NCBI GenBank assembly: GCA_024276305.1
Contig: JAJRXK010000058.1
Coordinates: forward strand, 123,558 to 187,557
Direction of reading: 5' to 3'
From: Candidatus Krumholzibacteriota bacterium
Lineage (GTDB): Bacteria > Krumholzibacteriota > Krumholzibacteriia > JAJRXK01
Length of the DNA stretch: 64,000 nt
Each line of letters opens with the position of its first letter. Position 1 is the first letter of the stretch. The position numbers and the translations under genes are program-made. This document shows, in pieces, positions 34,347 through 44,604 of the stretch. Under the pieces are notes generated by a model that saw only the letters and a program-made list of their open reading frames with translations, searched no databases and was not told the origin of the DNA.

Positions 34347-34377
34347 ATGGGGGGCGAGTCATCGACTCGCCCCCCAT
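34347..34377 (-). repeat. perfect 14-bp inverted repeat (hairpin) between atpD and atpC
   Basis: ATGGGGGGCGAGTC-atc-GACTCGCCCCCCAT. Confidence 0.9.
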
Positions 34378-34387
34378 AGCTTGGACC

Positions 34388-35821
<1,434 letters not shown>

Positions 35822-35834
35822 TCAAAACACGATT

Positions 35835-36698
35835 CTAACCGAGGGCGTCGGCCCCACCGACGATCTCGCTGATCTCCTGGGTGATCGCTGCCTGTCGCGC
35901 GCGGTTGCGCACGAGAGTGAGATTGTCGATGAGCTCGCCCGCGTTGTCCGTGGCCGCACCCATGGATGTCATGCGAGCGCCATGCTCGCTCGTGAATGCC
36001 TCTGCCAAGCCGGTGTAGATCTTGTTCCGCACCGATTTGGGCAGGATGGCTTCGAGTACTCGCTCTGCCGACGGCTCGTAGAGGTAGTTCTTCTGAGAGT
36101 GCTGCGCACCTTCACCCTCGAGCTCTTCGGTGGTCATCGGCAACAGCACTCCACGCACCGGACGCGAACTCAGCGTGGAAATGAACTTCGTGTAGACGAA
36201 GACGATTTCCTGGTACTGATCGCTCAGGTAGAGGTGCATGACCTCGTCGGCGATCGCGGTGAAACGCGAGAGATCGATGGTTCCACCCAGATCGTCGATG
36301 ACCTTCAGGATCGGCCACCGCCGACGCTTGAAGTAGTCGTTGCCCTTGCGACCGACCAAGAAGAGCTCGGTGTCGGCATCGTTCAAGGTCTCGAGCCAGT
36401 GTTCCGTCTCGCGCAGGATCCCCGCGTTGTAGCTTCCACAGAGTCCCTTGTCGGAAGTGACCACGACCACCAGTCGCTTGGTCACCTCGCGTACCTCGAA
36501 GAACGGGTGCTCCACGGAAGTCCCCGCCAAATCCGCCATCAGGGCATCGAGCTTTTCCCCGTAGGGCCGAGCGGCCATCAAACTGTCCTGGGCACGCCGC
36601 AACTTGGCCGCGGCGACCATCTTCATGGCCCGCGTGATCTGCTGCGTGTTCTTGACCGACCGTATCCGGCGATCGAGTTCTTTCAGCGTAGCCGGCAC
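35835..36698 (-). CDS. atpG: F1 ATP synthase gamma subunit
   Basis: LKELDRRIRSVKNTQQITRAMKMVAAAKLRRAQ; NRARQAAITQEISEIVGGADAL. Confidence 0.97.
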   Translation of the reverse strand: MPATLKELDRRIRSVKNTQQITRAMKMVAAAKLRRAQDSLMAARPYGEKLDALMADLAGTSVEHPFFEVREVTKRLVVVVTSDKGLCGSYNAGILRETEHWLETLNDADTELFLVGRKGNDYFKRRRWPILKVIDDLGGTIDLSRFTAIADEVMHLYLSDQYQEIVFVYTKFISTLSSRPVRGVLLPMTTEELEGEGAQHSQKNYLYEPSAERVLEAILPKSVRNKIYTGLAEAFTSEHGARMTSMGAATDNAGELIDNLTLVRNRARQAAITQEISEIVGGADALG

Positions 36699-36701
36699 GG
36701 C

Positions 36702-38216
36702 TTACTCCTCGACTCGAAAGGTCTTGTTGAAACCTTCGATCGCGGCCTCGAGGGCCTTGACCGTCTCGTCCTCGAGCTTGCCTGACTGACGAATGGCGTG
36801 CAAGGCGTCGGAACCGCTCTCGGCCATGTACTCGTGGAATGCCTTTTCGTAGCGCTCCACTGCCTCGACCGGAATGTGGTCTACAAAGCCATTGGTGACC
36901 GCGTAGATGATTGCAATCTGGCTTTCGACCGACATCGGCACGTACTCGCCCTGCTTCAGAATGACCATGGTGCGGCGACCACGCGCCAACTGCGCTTGAG
37001 TGGCAGCATCGAGATCGCTGGCGAATTGGGCAAAGGCCGCCAACTCGCGGTACTGAGCCAGATCCAGGCGCAGCCTTCCGGCCACCTTCTTCATGGCCTT
37101 GGTCTGAGCGTTCCCCCCCACTCGGGAAACCGAGATTCCGGCGTTCACCGCCGGGCGCTGCCCCGAGTAGAAAAGGTCGCTCTCCAGGAAGATCTGACCG
37201 TCGGTGATCGAGATCACATTGGTCGGAATGTAGGCCGAGACATCGCCGGCTTGGGTCTCGATCACCGGCAGCGCGGTGATGCTTCCACCGCCGTGCTCGT
37301 CGCTCAGCTTCGCCGCGCGTTCGAGCAAGCGGCTGTGCAAGTAGAACACGTCCCCAGGGAAGGCTTCGCGTCCCGGCGGACGACGCAGCAGCAGTGACAA
37401 CTGCCGGTAGGCCTGGGCTTGTTTGGTCAGATCATCGTAGAAGATCACCACATGCTTGCCCTGATGCATGAGATGCTCGGCCATCGCGCATCCGCCGTAG
37501 GGAGCGATGAACTGCAACGGGGCCGGATCCGAGGCATTGGCCGCCACGATGGTCGTGTACTCCATCGCACCGTGCGCCCGCAGCTTGCGCTCGACCTGGG
37601 CCACCGTCGATGCCTTCTGACCGATCGCGACGTAGATGCAGTACACGTCGGTGTCGCGTTGATTGATGATCGTGTCGAGAATGATCGCGGTCTTGCCGGT
37701 TTGACGATCGCCGATGATCAGCTCACGCTGCCCTCGTCCGATGGGAATCATCGAATCGATGGCCTTGATTCCCGTCTGCAACGGTTGGGATACCGGTTGG
37801 CGGTCGAGCACCCCCGGAGCCTTCACTTCGATCAGACGAGTTTCGTCGCGCGGGATCGGCTTTCCGCCGTCGATGGGGTCACCCAGGGGATCCACCACTC
37901 GGCCCAGCAGAGCATCGCCGACGGGCACCGAGGCGATCTCCCCGGTCCGCTTGACCGGGTCGCCCTCCTTGATCTGGCGATCATTGCCGAAAATGGCGAC
38001 GCCGATCGAATCCTCTTCGAGGTTGAGCACCATTCCCTTGATGTCCCCAGGGAACACCACGAGTTCACCGGCCATGACGTCGGTCAATCCGTAGACTCGG
38101 GCGATGCCGTCACCAACCTGCAAGATCGTGCCGACACTCTCGACATCGAGTTTCTCGCTGTATTGCTTCAGCTCTTGAGTGAGGACAGAGCTGATTTCCT
38201 CGGGTCGAAGCTTCAA
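36702..38216 (-). CDS. atpA: F1 ATP synthase alpha subunit
   Basis: [47 protein letters not shown]. Confidence 0.97.
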   Translation of the reverse strand: MKLRPEEISSVLTQELKQYSEKLDVESVGTILQVGDGIARVYGLTDVMAGELVVFPGDIKGMVLNLEEDSIGVAIFGNDRQIKEGDPVKRTGEIASVPVGDALLGRVVDPLGDPIDGGKPIPRDETRLIEVKAPGVLDRQPVSQPLQTGIKAIDSMIPIGRGQRELIIGDRQTGKTAIILDTIINQRDTDVYCIYVAIGQKASTVAQVERKLRAHGAMEYTTIVAANASDPAPLQFIAPYGGCAMAEHLMHQGKHVVIFYDDLTKQAQAYRQLSLLLRRPPGREAFPGDVFYLHSRLLERAAKLSDEHGGGSITALPVIETQAGDVSAYIPTNVISITDGQIFLESDLFYSGQRPAVNAGISVSRVGGNAQTKAMKKVAGRLRLDLAQYRELAAFAQFASDLDAATQAQLARGRRTMVILKQGEYVPMSVESQIAIIYAVTNGFVDHIPVEAVERYEKAFHEYMAESGSDALHAIRQSGKLEDETVKALEAAIEGFNKTFRVEE

Positions 38217-38239
38217 GGCATTACTCCTTGTGAGACTCT

Positions 38240-38794
38240 CTACTGGAGAGGGGCGGCCATGAGCTGCTTGCGCAGCTCGCCAAGAGAGGAACGAAGACTA
38301 CCGTCGATGACACGATCTTCGATGACGGCAACCACACCGCCGAGCACTCGTGGGTCGATACGGGTCTGAACGAGGCAATCCTTGTCGATCGTCGCATCGA
38401 GGGCGCGCTTGAGACGCTCTCGCATATCTGGCGGCAACTCGAAGGCTGTCGTCACCTGCACCCGCACTTGGTTGCGTCGCGCTTCGACCATGCGAGTGAA
38501 TTCGTCTGCAATCTCCTCGAGATGATCGATGCGGTGCTTGTGGAGCAACAGCCGTAAGAAATCGAGGGTCTCGCGCTCGACTTTCTCGCCGAAGATCTTC
38601 TTCACGAAGTCGTGCTTGTGGGATTCAACGATGTTCGGACCTTCCAAGAAGGCCTTCAGCTGGGCATTGTCGGACACCAATGCGCTGATCGCTCGAAGCT
38701 CGTCGCAGATCGCGTCCAGACGCTGATCATCTTCGACTGCTCCGAGCAACGCCTCAGCGTAGCGGTTGGCGACGACTCGATCAGCCACGGACAT
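38240..38794 (-). CDS. atpH: F1 ATP synthase delta subunit
   Basis: [48 protein letters not shown]. Confidence 0.93.
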   Translation of the reverse strand: MSVADRVVANRYAEALLGAVEDDQRLDAICDELRAISALVSDNAQLKAFLEGPNIVESHKHDFVKKIFGEKVERETLDFLRLLLHKHRIDHLEEIADEFTRMVEARRNQVRVQVTTAFELPPDMRERLKRALDATIDKDCLVQTRIDPRVLGGVVAVIEDRVIDGSLRSSLGELRKQLMAAPLQ

Positions 38795-39296
38795 CTCCCA
38801 GATCCTGAATGAAGGACTCCACGAGCTCGCGATGCTTCCGATCGTCGAGCTTTTCCTTCACGAGCTTCTCGGCCGCTGCCAGAGCCATGTCGACCACCTG
38901 GCTCCGGAGTTCCAACCGAGCCGCAGTGACCTCACGAGCCAGGTCGCCCTCGGCCTTGGTGAGAAAATCACCGGCCTTGGCTCGGGCATCGGATTCCAGG
39001 CGCTGAGCGATTTCCTCGCCCCGCTTGACGGCCTCTTGAACCCGCTCCCGCTCGAGGCTCTTGATCTCAGCCAGCTTGGCCTCGTAGTCGCGATGCAACT
39101 GTTCGGCTTCGCCGAGCTTGTCCGCCGCGCTGTCGTAGTCCGCCTGGATCTTGTCCCGGCGACTGTCGAGCAACGACATGAGGGGCCCCCAGGCGTACTT
39201 GCGCAACACCCAGAGAAAGAGCAGGAAGGCAAGGATATTGGTCGCCAGCAGCTTGATGATATCAGCTGGCCCCAACCCCTGTGTCAGTGCTTCCAT
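38781..39296 (-). CDS. atpF: Fo ATP synthase b subunit
   Basis: LLATNILAFLLFLWVLRKYAWGPLMSLLDSRRDKIQADYDSA. Confidence 0.93.
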   Translation of the reverse strand: MEALTQGLGPADIIKLLATNILAFLLFLWVLRKYAWGPLMSLLDSRRDKIQADYDSAADKLGEAEQLHRDYEAKLAEIKSLERERVQEAVKRGEEIAQRLESDARAKAGDFLTKAEGDLAREVTAARLELRSQVVDMALAAAEKLVKEKLDDRKHRELVESFIQDLGDVRG

Positions 39297-39368
39297 CGAA
39301 ACTCCCGTTCTTCGATCGCCGTGACGACCTCACATCTACCCACAGACCGCGTCACGGTGCGGCACCGG

Positions 39369-39396
39369 AGGGAGTGAACTCCCAAGAGTTCACTCC
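39369..39396 (-). repeat. perfect 12-bp inverted repeat (hairpin) between atpE and atpF
   Basis: GGGAGTGAACTC-ccaa-GAGTTCACTCCC. Confidence 0.9.
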
Positions 39397-39424
39397 CCGG
39401 GTAGAAAACAGGTGATCGGTCGGA

Positions 39425-39649
39425 CTAGCCGAGCTTGCCCTGCAGAACGAAGACCGAAACGAAGGCATAGATGGTGAGGGCTTCGATGAAGGCCGCACCG
39501 ATGATCATTGCGGTCTGGATCTGACCGATGGCCTCAGGCTGACGACCCATGGCTTCCATTGCGCCACCGACCGCCTTGCCCAAACCCAAGCCACTCCCGA
39601 GAGCGGCGATTCCCAGACCCAAGGGGAGAGAGAGTCCCAGAAGATCCAT
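39425..39649 (-). CDS. atpE: Fo ATP synthase c subunit
   Basis: [55 protein letters not shown]. Confidence 0.97.
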   Translation of the reverse strand: MDLLGLSLPLGLGIAALGSGLGLGKAVGGAMEAMGRQPEAIGQIQTAMIIGAAFIEALTIYAFVSVFVLQGKLG

Positions 39650-39800
39650 TGATCTTTCTCCTTTTTTCTACCCGTTGCGTGACCGGCAGACCGAAGTCCT
39701 TCCGGCCACCGATTGTTGTGAGGCGACCTCTCGTCGCCTCCACCTTTGGGCCCACCGCCGGAGCGACCGGACCAAAACATTCTGCGGCAACTGCGACCGC

Positions 39801-40838
39801 TCAGTGCGCCTCGGCATGATCGTGATCATGGGGCAGCATCAGAGCAATGTACACCGCAGCCAGGAGCGAAAAGACCAGGGCCTGAATCGCTCCCATCATC
39901 AGCGACAAGAACATGAACGGAAGGTGCAGCGGCAGGCCGATCGGCAGACCGGTGGCGGACAGCACGACCGTTCCCAACAGAGCGAAGACCGCGAGGAGCA
40001 TATCCTCTCCGAAGATGTTTCCGAAGAGACGAAGACTCAGACTCAGCGGCTTGATGAATTCCCCGACCACTTCGAGGAAGAACATCAGAGGCGAGAGCAT
40101 CCACCCCACCATGTCCTTGGGAGAACCAGCGAGGTGGTGCAAATATCCACCGATACCGTTGCGACGGATCCCGGTGTACTGCACGTAGAGAAAGATCACG
40201 ATCCCCAACGAAATGTTGTTGAGGAAGGTCGAAGTCGGCGACTTGCCCAAGGGGATGAGTCCCGAGTAGTTCATCACCAGAATGTACACGAAGAGCGTGG
40301 CGATGAACGGAGCGTACTTTCGGCCGTCCTTCTCACCCATCATGGTGCAGGTGATGTCCAGAACCTGCTCCACCAGGAGTTCGGCGAAGGCCTGCAGACG
40401 TCCGGGAATATCGCTCCGCCGAGAGTAGATCCTGCGTGAAAGCAGGGTCAACAGTCCGCCCGCGAGGAAGATGTAGAAGACATTCTCCCAGATATGCGAG
40501 TAGTGGACGAAGCTCCGGCTGAATGCATCGTCGCCGGTGAAGACGAATTGACGCAAGACCATGGGAAGATTGGGGAGTTCCATCGGCTCGTTGCCGTTGC
40601 CGTGGCCCCCGCCATGTCCCGCTTCACCGTGGTCGCCACTATCGTCGGTGGCCTGCTCCGGGTCGTGGACAGCCCCGTGCTCCACCGCTGCGCCGTGGCC
40701 CTCCGTGTTCCCATGTCCATCTTCCTGGTGGGCCGCGGGTTCGCTGGCCCCTGCGATCGCCGGCGCCAACGCCAGCACCAGAACCAACACCCAGACCTTG
40801 GAAATCGATGACATTGCTTGGCGAGCTCCACGCATCAT
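39801..40838 (-). CDS. atpB: Fo ATP synthase a subunit with signal-like leader and His-rich N-terminal insert
   Basis: LSLRLFGNIFGEDMLLAVFALLG and IQALVFSLLAAVYIALM; leader HQEDGHGNTEGHGAAVEHGAVHDPEQ... Confidence 0.92.
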   Translation of the reverse strand: MMRGARQAMSSISKVWVLVLVLALAPAIAGASEPAAHQEDGHGNTEGHGAAVEHGAVHDPEQATDDSGDHGEAGHGGGHGNGNEPMELPNLPMVLRQFVFTGDDAFSRSFVHYSHIWENVFYIFLAGGLLTLLSRRIYSRRSDIPGRLQAFAELLVEQVLDITCTMMGEKDGRKYAPFIATLFVYILVMNYSGLIPLGKSPTSTFLNNISLGIVIFLYVQYTGIRRNGIGGYLHHLAGSPKDMVGWMLSPLMFFLEVVGEFIKPLSLSLRLFGNIFGEDMLLAVFALLGTVVLSATGLPIGLPLHLPFMFLSLMMGAIQALVFSLLAAVYIALMLPHDHDHAEAH

Positions 40839-41290
40839 GAGGGATCCACCGTCCGAACCGACTGCCCGGGACCGCTCACCCGAGCGGCCACCATCTGCCC
40901 CGCGACCTTCAGAACGATGACCACCAGGGGCAGAGCCAAACCCAAGAGAATCGAGGGGGCAGGAAAATGACCCACGACCAACATCGCGATCAGAATCCCG
41001 TACAGAACGGGAATCTTCACGAGAACTCCCAGGAGCACGACCCGCAGCGGAGTGCCCTCGGGGCGAATCGTGGTCCGAAGAAGGCGGTCGAGGGTCCAGA
41101 GATTCGCCACGCTCCACAGCGAACAGGCGAGAAAGCCGAAGCCCCACCAGGGCCCGATGTAGACCGCGGTGGCCAAAGAGATGAAGAGCGCGAGCACGAT
41201 TCCGGTGCGATGGACGCGGCCCAGGAACCCCGCGTCAATGCCAGCGGGGCCGTGGGCACGTCCTCGATCTGTAGGCTGTTCTGTGTTCAT
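40835..41290 (-). CDS. ATP synthase subunit I-like membrane protein
   Basis: About four TM segments, overlaps the atpB start; position in the atp operon. Confidence 0.6.
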   Translation of the reverse strand: MNTEQPTDRGRAHGPAGIDAGFLGRVHRTGIVLALFISLATAVYIGPWWGFGFLACSLWSVANLWTLDRLLRTTIRPEGTPLRVVLLGVLVKIPVLYGILIAMLVVGHFPAPSILLGLALPLVVIVLKVAGQMVAARVSGPGQSVRTVDPS

Positions 41291-41322
41291 GGCCAGGGGA
41301 TCCGTGTGGGGTGCGTGTCCCT

Positions 41323-41622
41323 CTAGAACCGCGGGTTCGTCGCGCGGTCGTGTTCCCGCGCTTGTTTTTGCCGACGCTGCTCAGATTGCACCGCCTGCAC
41401 GACTTTTCGAACGCTCGCCACACCACCCAGGACCATCCCGCTGAAGCTCAGCCAGGGTTCGTGTCCGTAGCGTCCCTCGAGCCAAGCTCCTGCGAAGTAG
41501 CCACCGAGCAAACCGATCACCAACATGGTCGGTAGCGCGGTCCAGGTTCCGATACTTCTCGCGGTGGACGCTTTCTTGGCCAAGCGCGAGGGAGCGTCGG
41601 TTGGTCTGTGCTCATCGGTCAT
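41323..41622 (-). CDS. AtpZ/AtpI-family protein
   Basis: TMLVIGLLGGYFAGAWLEGRYGHEPWLSFSGMVLGGVASVRKVVQAV; first gene of the atp cluster. Confidence 0.7.
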   Translation of the reverse strand: MTDEHRPTDAPSRLAKKASTARSIGTWTALPTMLVIGLLGGYFAGAWLEGRYGHEPWLSFSGMVLGGVASVRKVVQAVQSEQRRQKQAREHDRATNPRF

Positions 41623-41768
41623 GAGAGGCCGCCTCGCCCAGGTTCCGTCGACCCGAGTCGAGCGCCTCGCCGGGCCCGATCCGCCCAGAGCGACCGGGGA
41701 AGTATAATTGCACACAACCCCGCGTCAACCCACGTAGGGGCCGTTTTTTTGGATTTCGTGGGTGTGGT

Positions 41769-41838
41769 TGGCCGGGGAGGATTCGAACCCCCACAACTAG
41801 GACCAAAACCTAGTGTCCTACCCTTAGACGACCGGCCA
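41769..41838 (-). tRNA. tRNA-Gln (anticodon UUG)
   Basis: Reverse complement TGGCCGGTCGTCTAAGGGTAGGACACTAGGTTTTGGTCCTAGTTGTGGGGGTTCGAATCCTCCCCGGCCA folds as a cloverleaf; anticodon loop TTTTGGT. Confidence 0.93.
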
Positions 41839-41991
41839 CCCCACCGCGCCGGGCACCGCAGCTCGGATCGAGACCACGGCAACCCGCGTGCATCGGAAAG
41901 CAGAGTAACATCGGCACTAGCCATTCTGCCACCTCGAGTCCCACCCCCGACACTCCCCCGCACCCTCTCCTGGGTTCGGGGTCGAAGATCC

Positions 41992-42210
41992 TCACTGACT
42001 CAAACGAGCAACCAGTTGACGGAGCAGGAGATAGATCAACGCGGCCACACCCACATCGATGGAGACCAGGGCCCAGATCCGGACGCCCTTGCGGGATCGC
42101 CGCCGAGCCTCCCACCGTTGGGCGAATCGAAATCGATGCTCTGAACCCTTCCGGGGGTGCAAGCGCAACCGCCGGGGGGTCTCGTCACCGTCCGAATCCT
42201 TCTTCTGCAT
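41992..42210 (-). CDS. small basic single-TM protein
   Basis: 72 aa, Arg-rich N-terminus then VRIWALVSIDVGVAALIYLLLRQLV. Confidence 0.4.
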   Translation of the reverse strand: MQKKDSDGDETPRRLRLHPRKGSEHRFRFAQRWEARRRSRKGVRIWALVSIDVGVAALIYLLLRQLVARLSQ

Positions 42211-42301
42211 TGGCGGAATTCTCCCCTCTGCAGCATCATAGGGGCGCAGTACGGGCTCGGCCAGGGCTCAGCCCGTCGTCCAGCACGACCGAGGGAGAAT
42301 C

Positions 42302-43051
42302 ATGCGGCACCTCGACCTCCTGTTGATGCGGCATCCGCACCTGCGCAAGATCGACTACCAGCGCCTGGTCCAGACTACCAAGGAAGACCCGGCCCAACAC
42401 TGGGAAGCCTTCGTCGAGGCCTGCGCGCCGATCGTCCACACCATCGCTCTCCGTCTCGTGGCCCACGCTCCAGATGTGCGGTCGCGGGCCGAGTTGGCCA
42501 CCCGAGAGGTTTTCGAGACCCTCCGGGCCAATGACTACCAGATCATTCAGGACTACGTCGGGTACGGAAAGTTCCCGTCGTTGCTGGCCCGGCTGACCCA
42601 GCTGTCGCCCGCGGTGGCCGAAGTCCGCGCTCCCCACGAGAGGGACCTCGATCGACCTCTCGACGATCCCGATCGACCCATCGAGGTTCTCGACCCCCGC
42701 TACTCGGAACTCCTGGCCAAGGAGGGCGAGGCTTTTCTTCATGCCATGGAGCAGGCCTTGGGACTCCTGCACCGCATGGATCGGCTCATGCTGAGTCTCC
42801 GCTACGACCAAGAACTGACCTTGGCCGAAGTGGACCAGATCCTGCGCCTCGGGAGTGCCCAACGCGTGGATTCTCTCCTGAACCGACTGGTCGCCAAACT
42901 CCAACCCCTGCGGGCATTGGCCGATGCCTGGGATCTCTCCGACGAACAAGGTCAAGCCCTCACCCGCGTGGTCATCCACAAGGTCTTCGACCGCGGGAAC
43001 ATGGCCACTCACGACGAGGCCGCCGTCGCACCGGCGACCCAAGGACGCTAG
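42302..43051 (+). CDS. divergent sigma-70-like protein
   Basis: Region 2-like FVEACAPIVHTIALRLVAHAPDVRSRAELATREVFETLRANDYQIIQDYVGYGKFPSLLARL; region 4-like RMDRLMLSLRYDQELTLAEVDQILRLGSAQRVDSLLNRLVAKL. Confidence 0.5.
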   Translation: MRHLDLLLMRHPHLRKIDYQRLVQTTKEDPAQHWEAFVEACAPIVHTIALRLVAHAPDVRSRAELATREVFETLRANDYQIIQDYVGYGKFPSLLARLTQLSPAVAEVRAPHERDLDRPLDDPDRPIEVLDPRYSELLAKEGEAFLHAMEQALGLLHRMDRLMLSLRYDQELTLAEVDQILRLGSAQRVDSLLNRLVAKLQPLRALADAWDLSDEQGQALTRVVIHKVFDRGNMATHDEAAVAPATQGR

Positions 43052-43060
43052 GAGGATTCC

Positions 43061-43312
43061 GTGGCTGCACCGAAGAACTGGGGTTATTCCCGCGACGAAT
43101 CCTTTGGCGACGAGATGCTGGTGAGTTGGACCGATGGCGATCTCACGGAGATCCTGGCCAAAGAAGTGGTCGAACGCCTGCTCCGGCATCCCGAGGAACG
43201 TCAGCGAGTCGCCGAATGGGCTCGCGCCGCCCACGCCTCCACCCGATTCCGCGGCAAGAACTGGATCGAGGATCCCCCCCGGGCGGTGGTCGAAGCCTGC
43301 AAGGCTCTCTAG
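43061..43312 (+). CDS. small hypothetical protein paired with the sigma-like gene
   Basis: 83 aa, GTG start 10 bp after the upstream stop. Confidence 0.5.
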   Translation: MAAPKNWGYSRDESFGDEMLVSWTDGDLTEILAKEVVERLLRHPEERQRVAEWARAAHASTRFRGKNWIEDPPRAVVEACKAL

Positions 43313-44292
43313 TCGTCCACGTTCCCGCCGAGGTCCATCTCCTCGAGGCTCGACTGCCGTCGACGATCCACTTGCAGGCGCAAGACATCGGGCCGGCCAT
43401 AGTGCCCCGTCGCATCGAAGTTCTGCCTCTCTTCGCGGATGCGCTGGTGATCGAGTTCAGCGATGAGAAGCCCGTCCTCTTCGACGAGCGGCTCGCAGAT
43501 CCACCCTCCGTCGGGCCCCGCGATGCAGGTCCCACCGTTGGCCAAGAAGCTCGGAGCGTCGGCCAGGATGAGATCACGGTGCGGGGTGTCCTGCGGGATG
43601 TCCTCGGGCCGACACAGTCCGCTCACCGATACCACGAAGCTGCGAGATTCACGGGCAATGAAGCGGGTGATGTCGCGGGTGTTGTGCTCCCCTCCCGGCC
43701 ACAGACCCACGTGAAGATCCTCGCCCAGAGCGTACAATGCGGTACGCGCCAGCGGCATCCAGTTCTCCCAACAGTTGAGGGTGCCCATCCGGAAGGCCTT
43801 CACTCGGTGGGTTCGAAGCCCGTGTCCGTCCCCCGGTGACCAGCTGAGTCGCTCCTCGTGAGTGGGCATGAGCTTGCGATGAACATTGGCGATCTCACCC
43901 CGATGGTCGATGGTGACCGCCGACGCAAAGACGCTGTGGCCCCCACGGTCCTGGGGGCGCTCGATGCACCCGATCACGATGGTGATCCGATTCCGGGCCG
44001 CGACCGCCTCCAACGACTTCAGATCGCCTCCTTCGAGGTCCACGGCCTGGTCGAGGTAGTGAGCGTGGAGTCTCTTCTGCACCGGCGATTCGAATCGAGC
44101 CCCATCGGTGCGCTCGATCCAGAAGGGATAACCAGGAAGGAGCGCTTCTCCGAAGACCACCACTTCACAGCCCTGCTGGGCCGCTTCCTTCGCCTGCGCG
44201 CATACTTTGGCCAGGGTTGCCTTACGATCCAGCCAAATGGGAGCGATCTGAACCGCACCCACCGTGAGCCGATCTTCGTCTCGAATGGCCAT
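43309..44292 (-). CDS. nitrilase / carbon-nitrogen hydrolase
   Basis: Catalytic E in VVVFGEALLPGYPFW, K in HRKLMPTHEERLSW, C in MGTLNCWENWMPLAR. Confidence 0.9.
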   Translation of the reverse strand: MAIRDEDRLTVGAVQIAPIWLDRKATLAKVCAQAKEAAQQGCEVVVFGEALLPGYPFWIERTDGARFESPVQKRLHAHYLDQAVDLEGGDLKSLEAVAARNRITIVIGCIERPQDRGGHSVFASAVTIDHRGEIANVHRKLMPTHEERLSWSPGDGHGLRTHRVKAFRMGTLNCWENWMPLARTALYALGEDLHVGLWPGGEHNTRDITRFIARESRSFVVSVSGLCRPEDIPQDTPHRDLILADAPSFLANGGTCIAGPDGGWICEPLVEEDGLLIAELDHQRIREERQNFDATGHYGRPDVLRLQVDRRRQSSLEEMDLGGNVDD

Positions 44293-44326
44293 GAGATACC
44301 TTCGGCGAGAACTCGCCCTCCACGGT

Positions 44327-44599
44327 CTAGGCCCGGAGGATCGTCCACAATCCAATGCCGATGAACCCGCTTCCGGCCACCCAGGACATCGTCCGCGGTG
44401 ACACCTGTTGGCCCAACCACGCTCCAGCGACGACGCCCAAGGCGGAGGTGGTCACCAGTGCCGCGGCGGCGGCCCCGAAGACCATCCACTTCCCGTGGCG
44501 CTCATCGGCGGCGTAGAGCATGGTCGCGAGCTGGGTCTTGTCACCGAGCTCCGCCACGAAAACGGTGAAGAAAACGACCAGGAATGCGGGAAGATGCAC
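44327..44599 (-). CDS. half-size GDT1/TMEM165 (UPF0016) family protein
   Basis: FLVVFFTVFVAELGDKTQLATMLYAA signature E-x-G-D-K-T/S. Confidence 0.8.
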   Translation of the reverse strand: MHLPAFLVVFFTVFVAELGDKTQLATMLYAADERHGKWMVFGAAAAALVTTSALGVVAGAWLGQQVSPRTMSWVAGSGFIGIGLWTILRA

Positions 44600-44604
44600 C
44601 GAGC

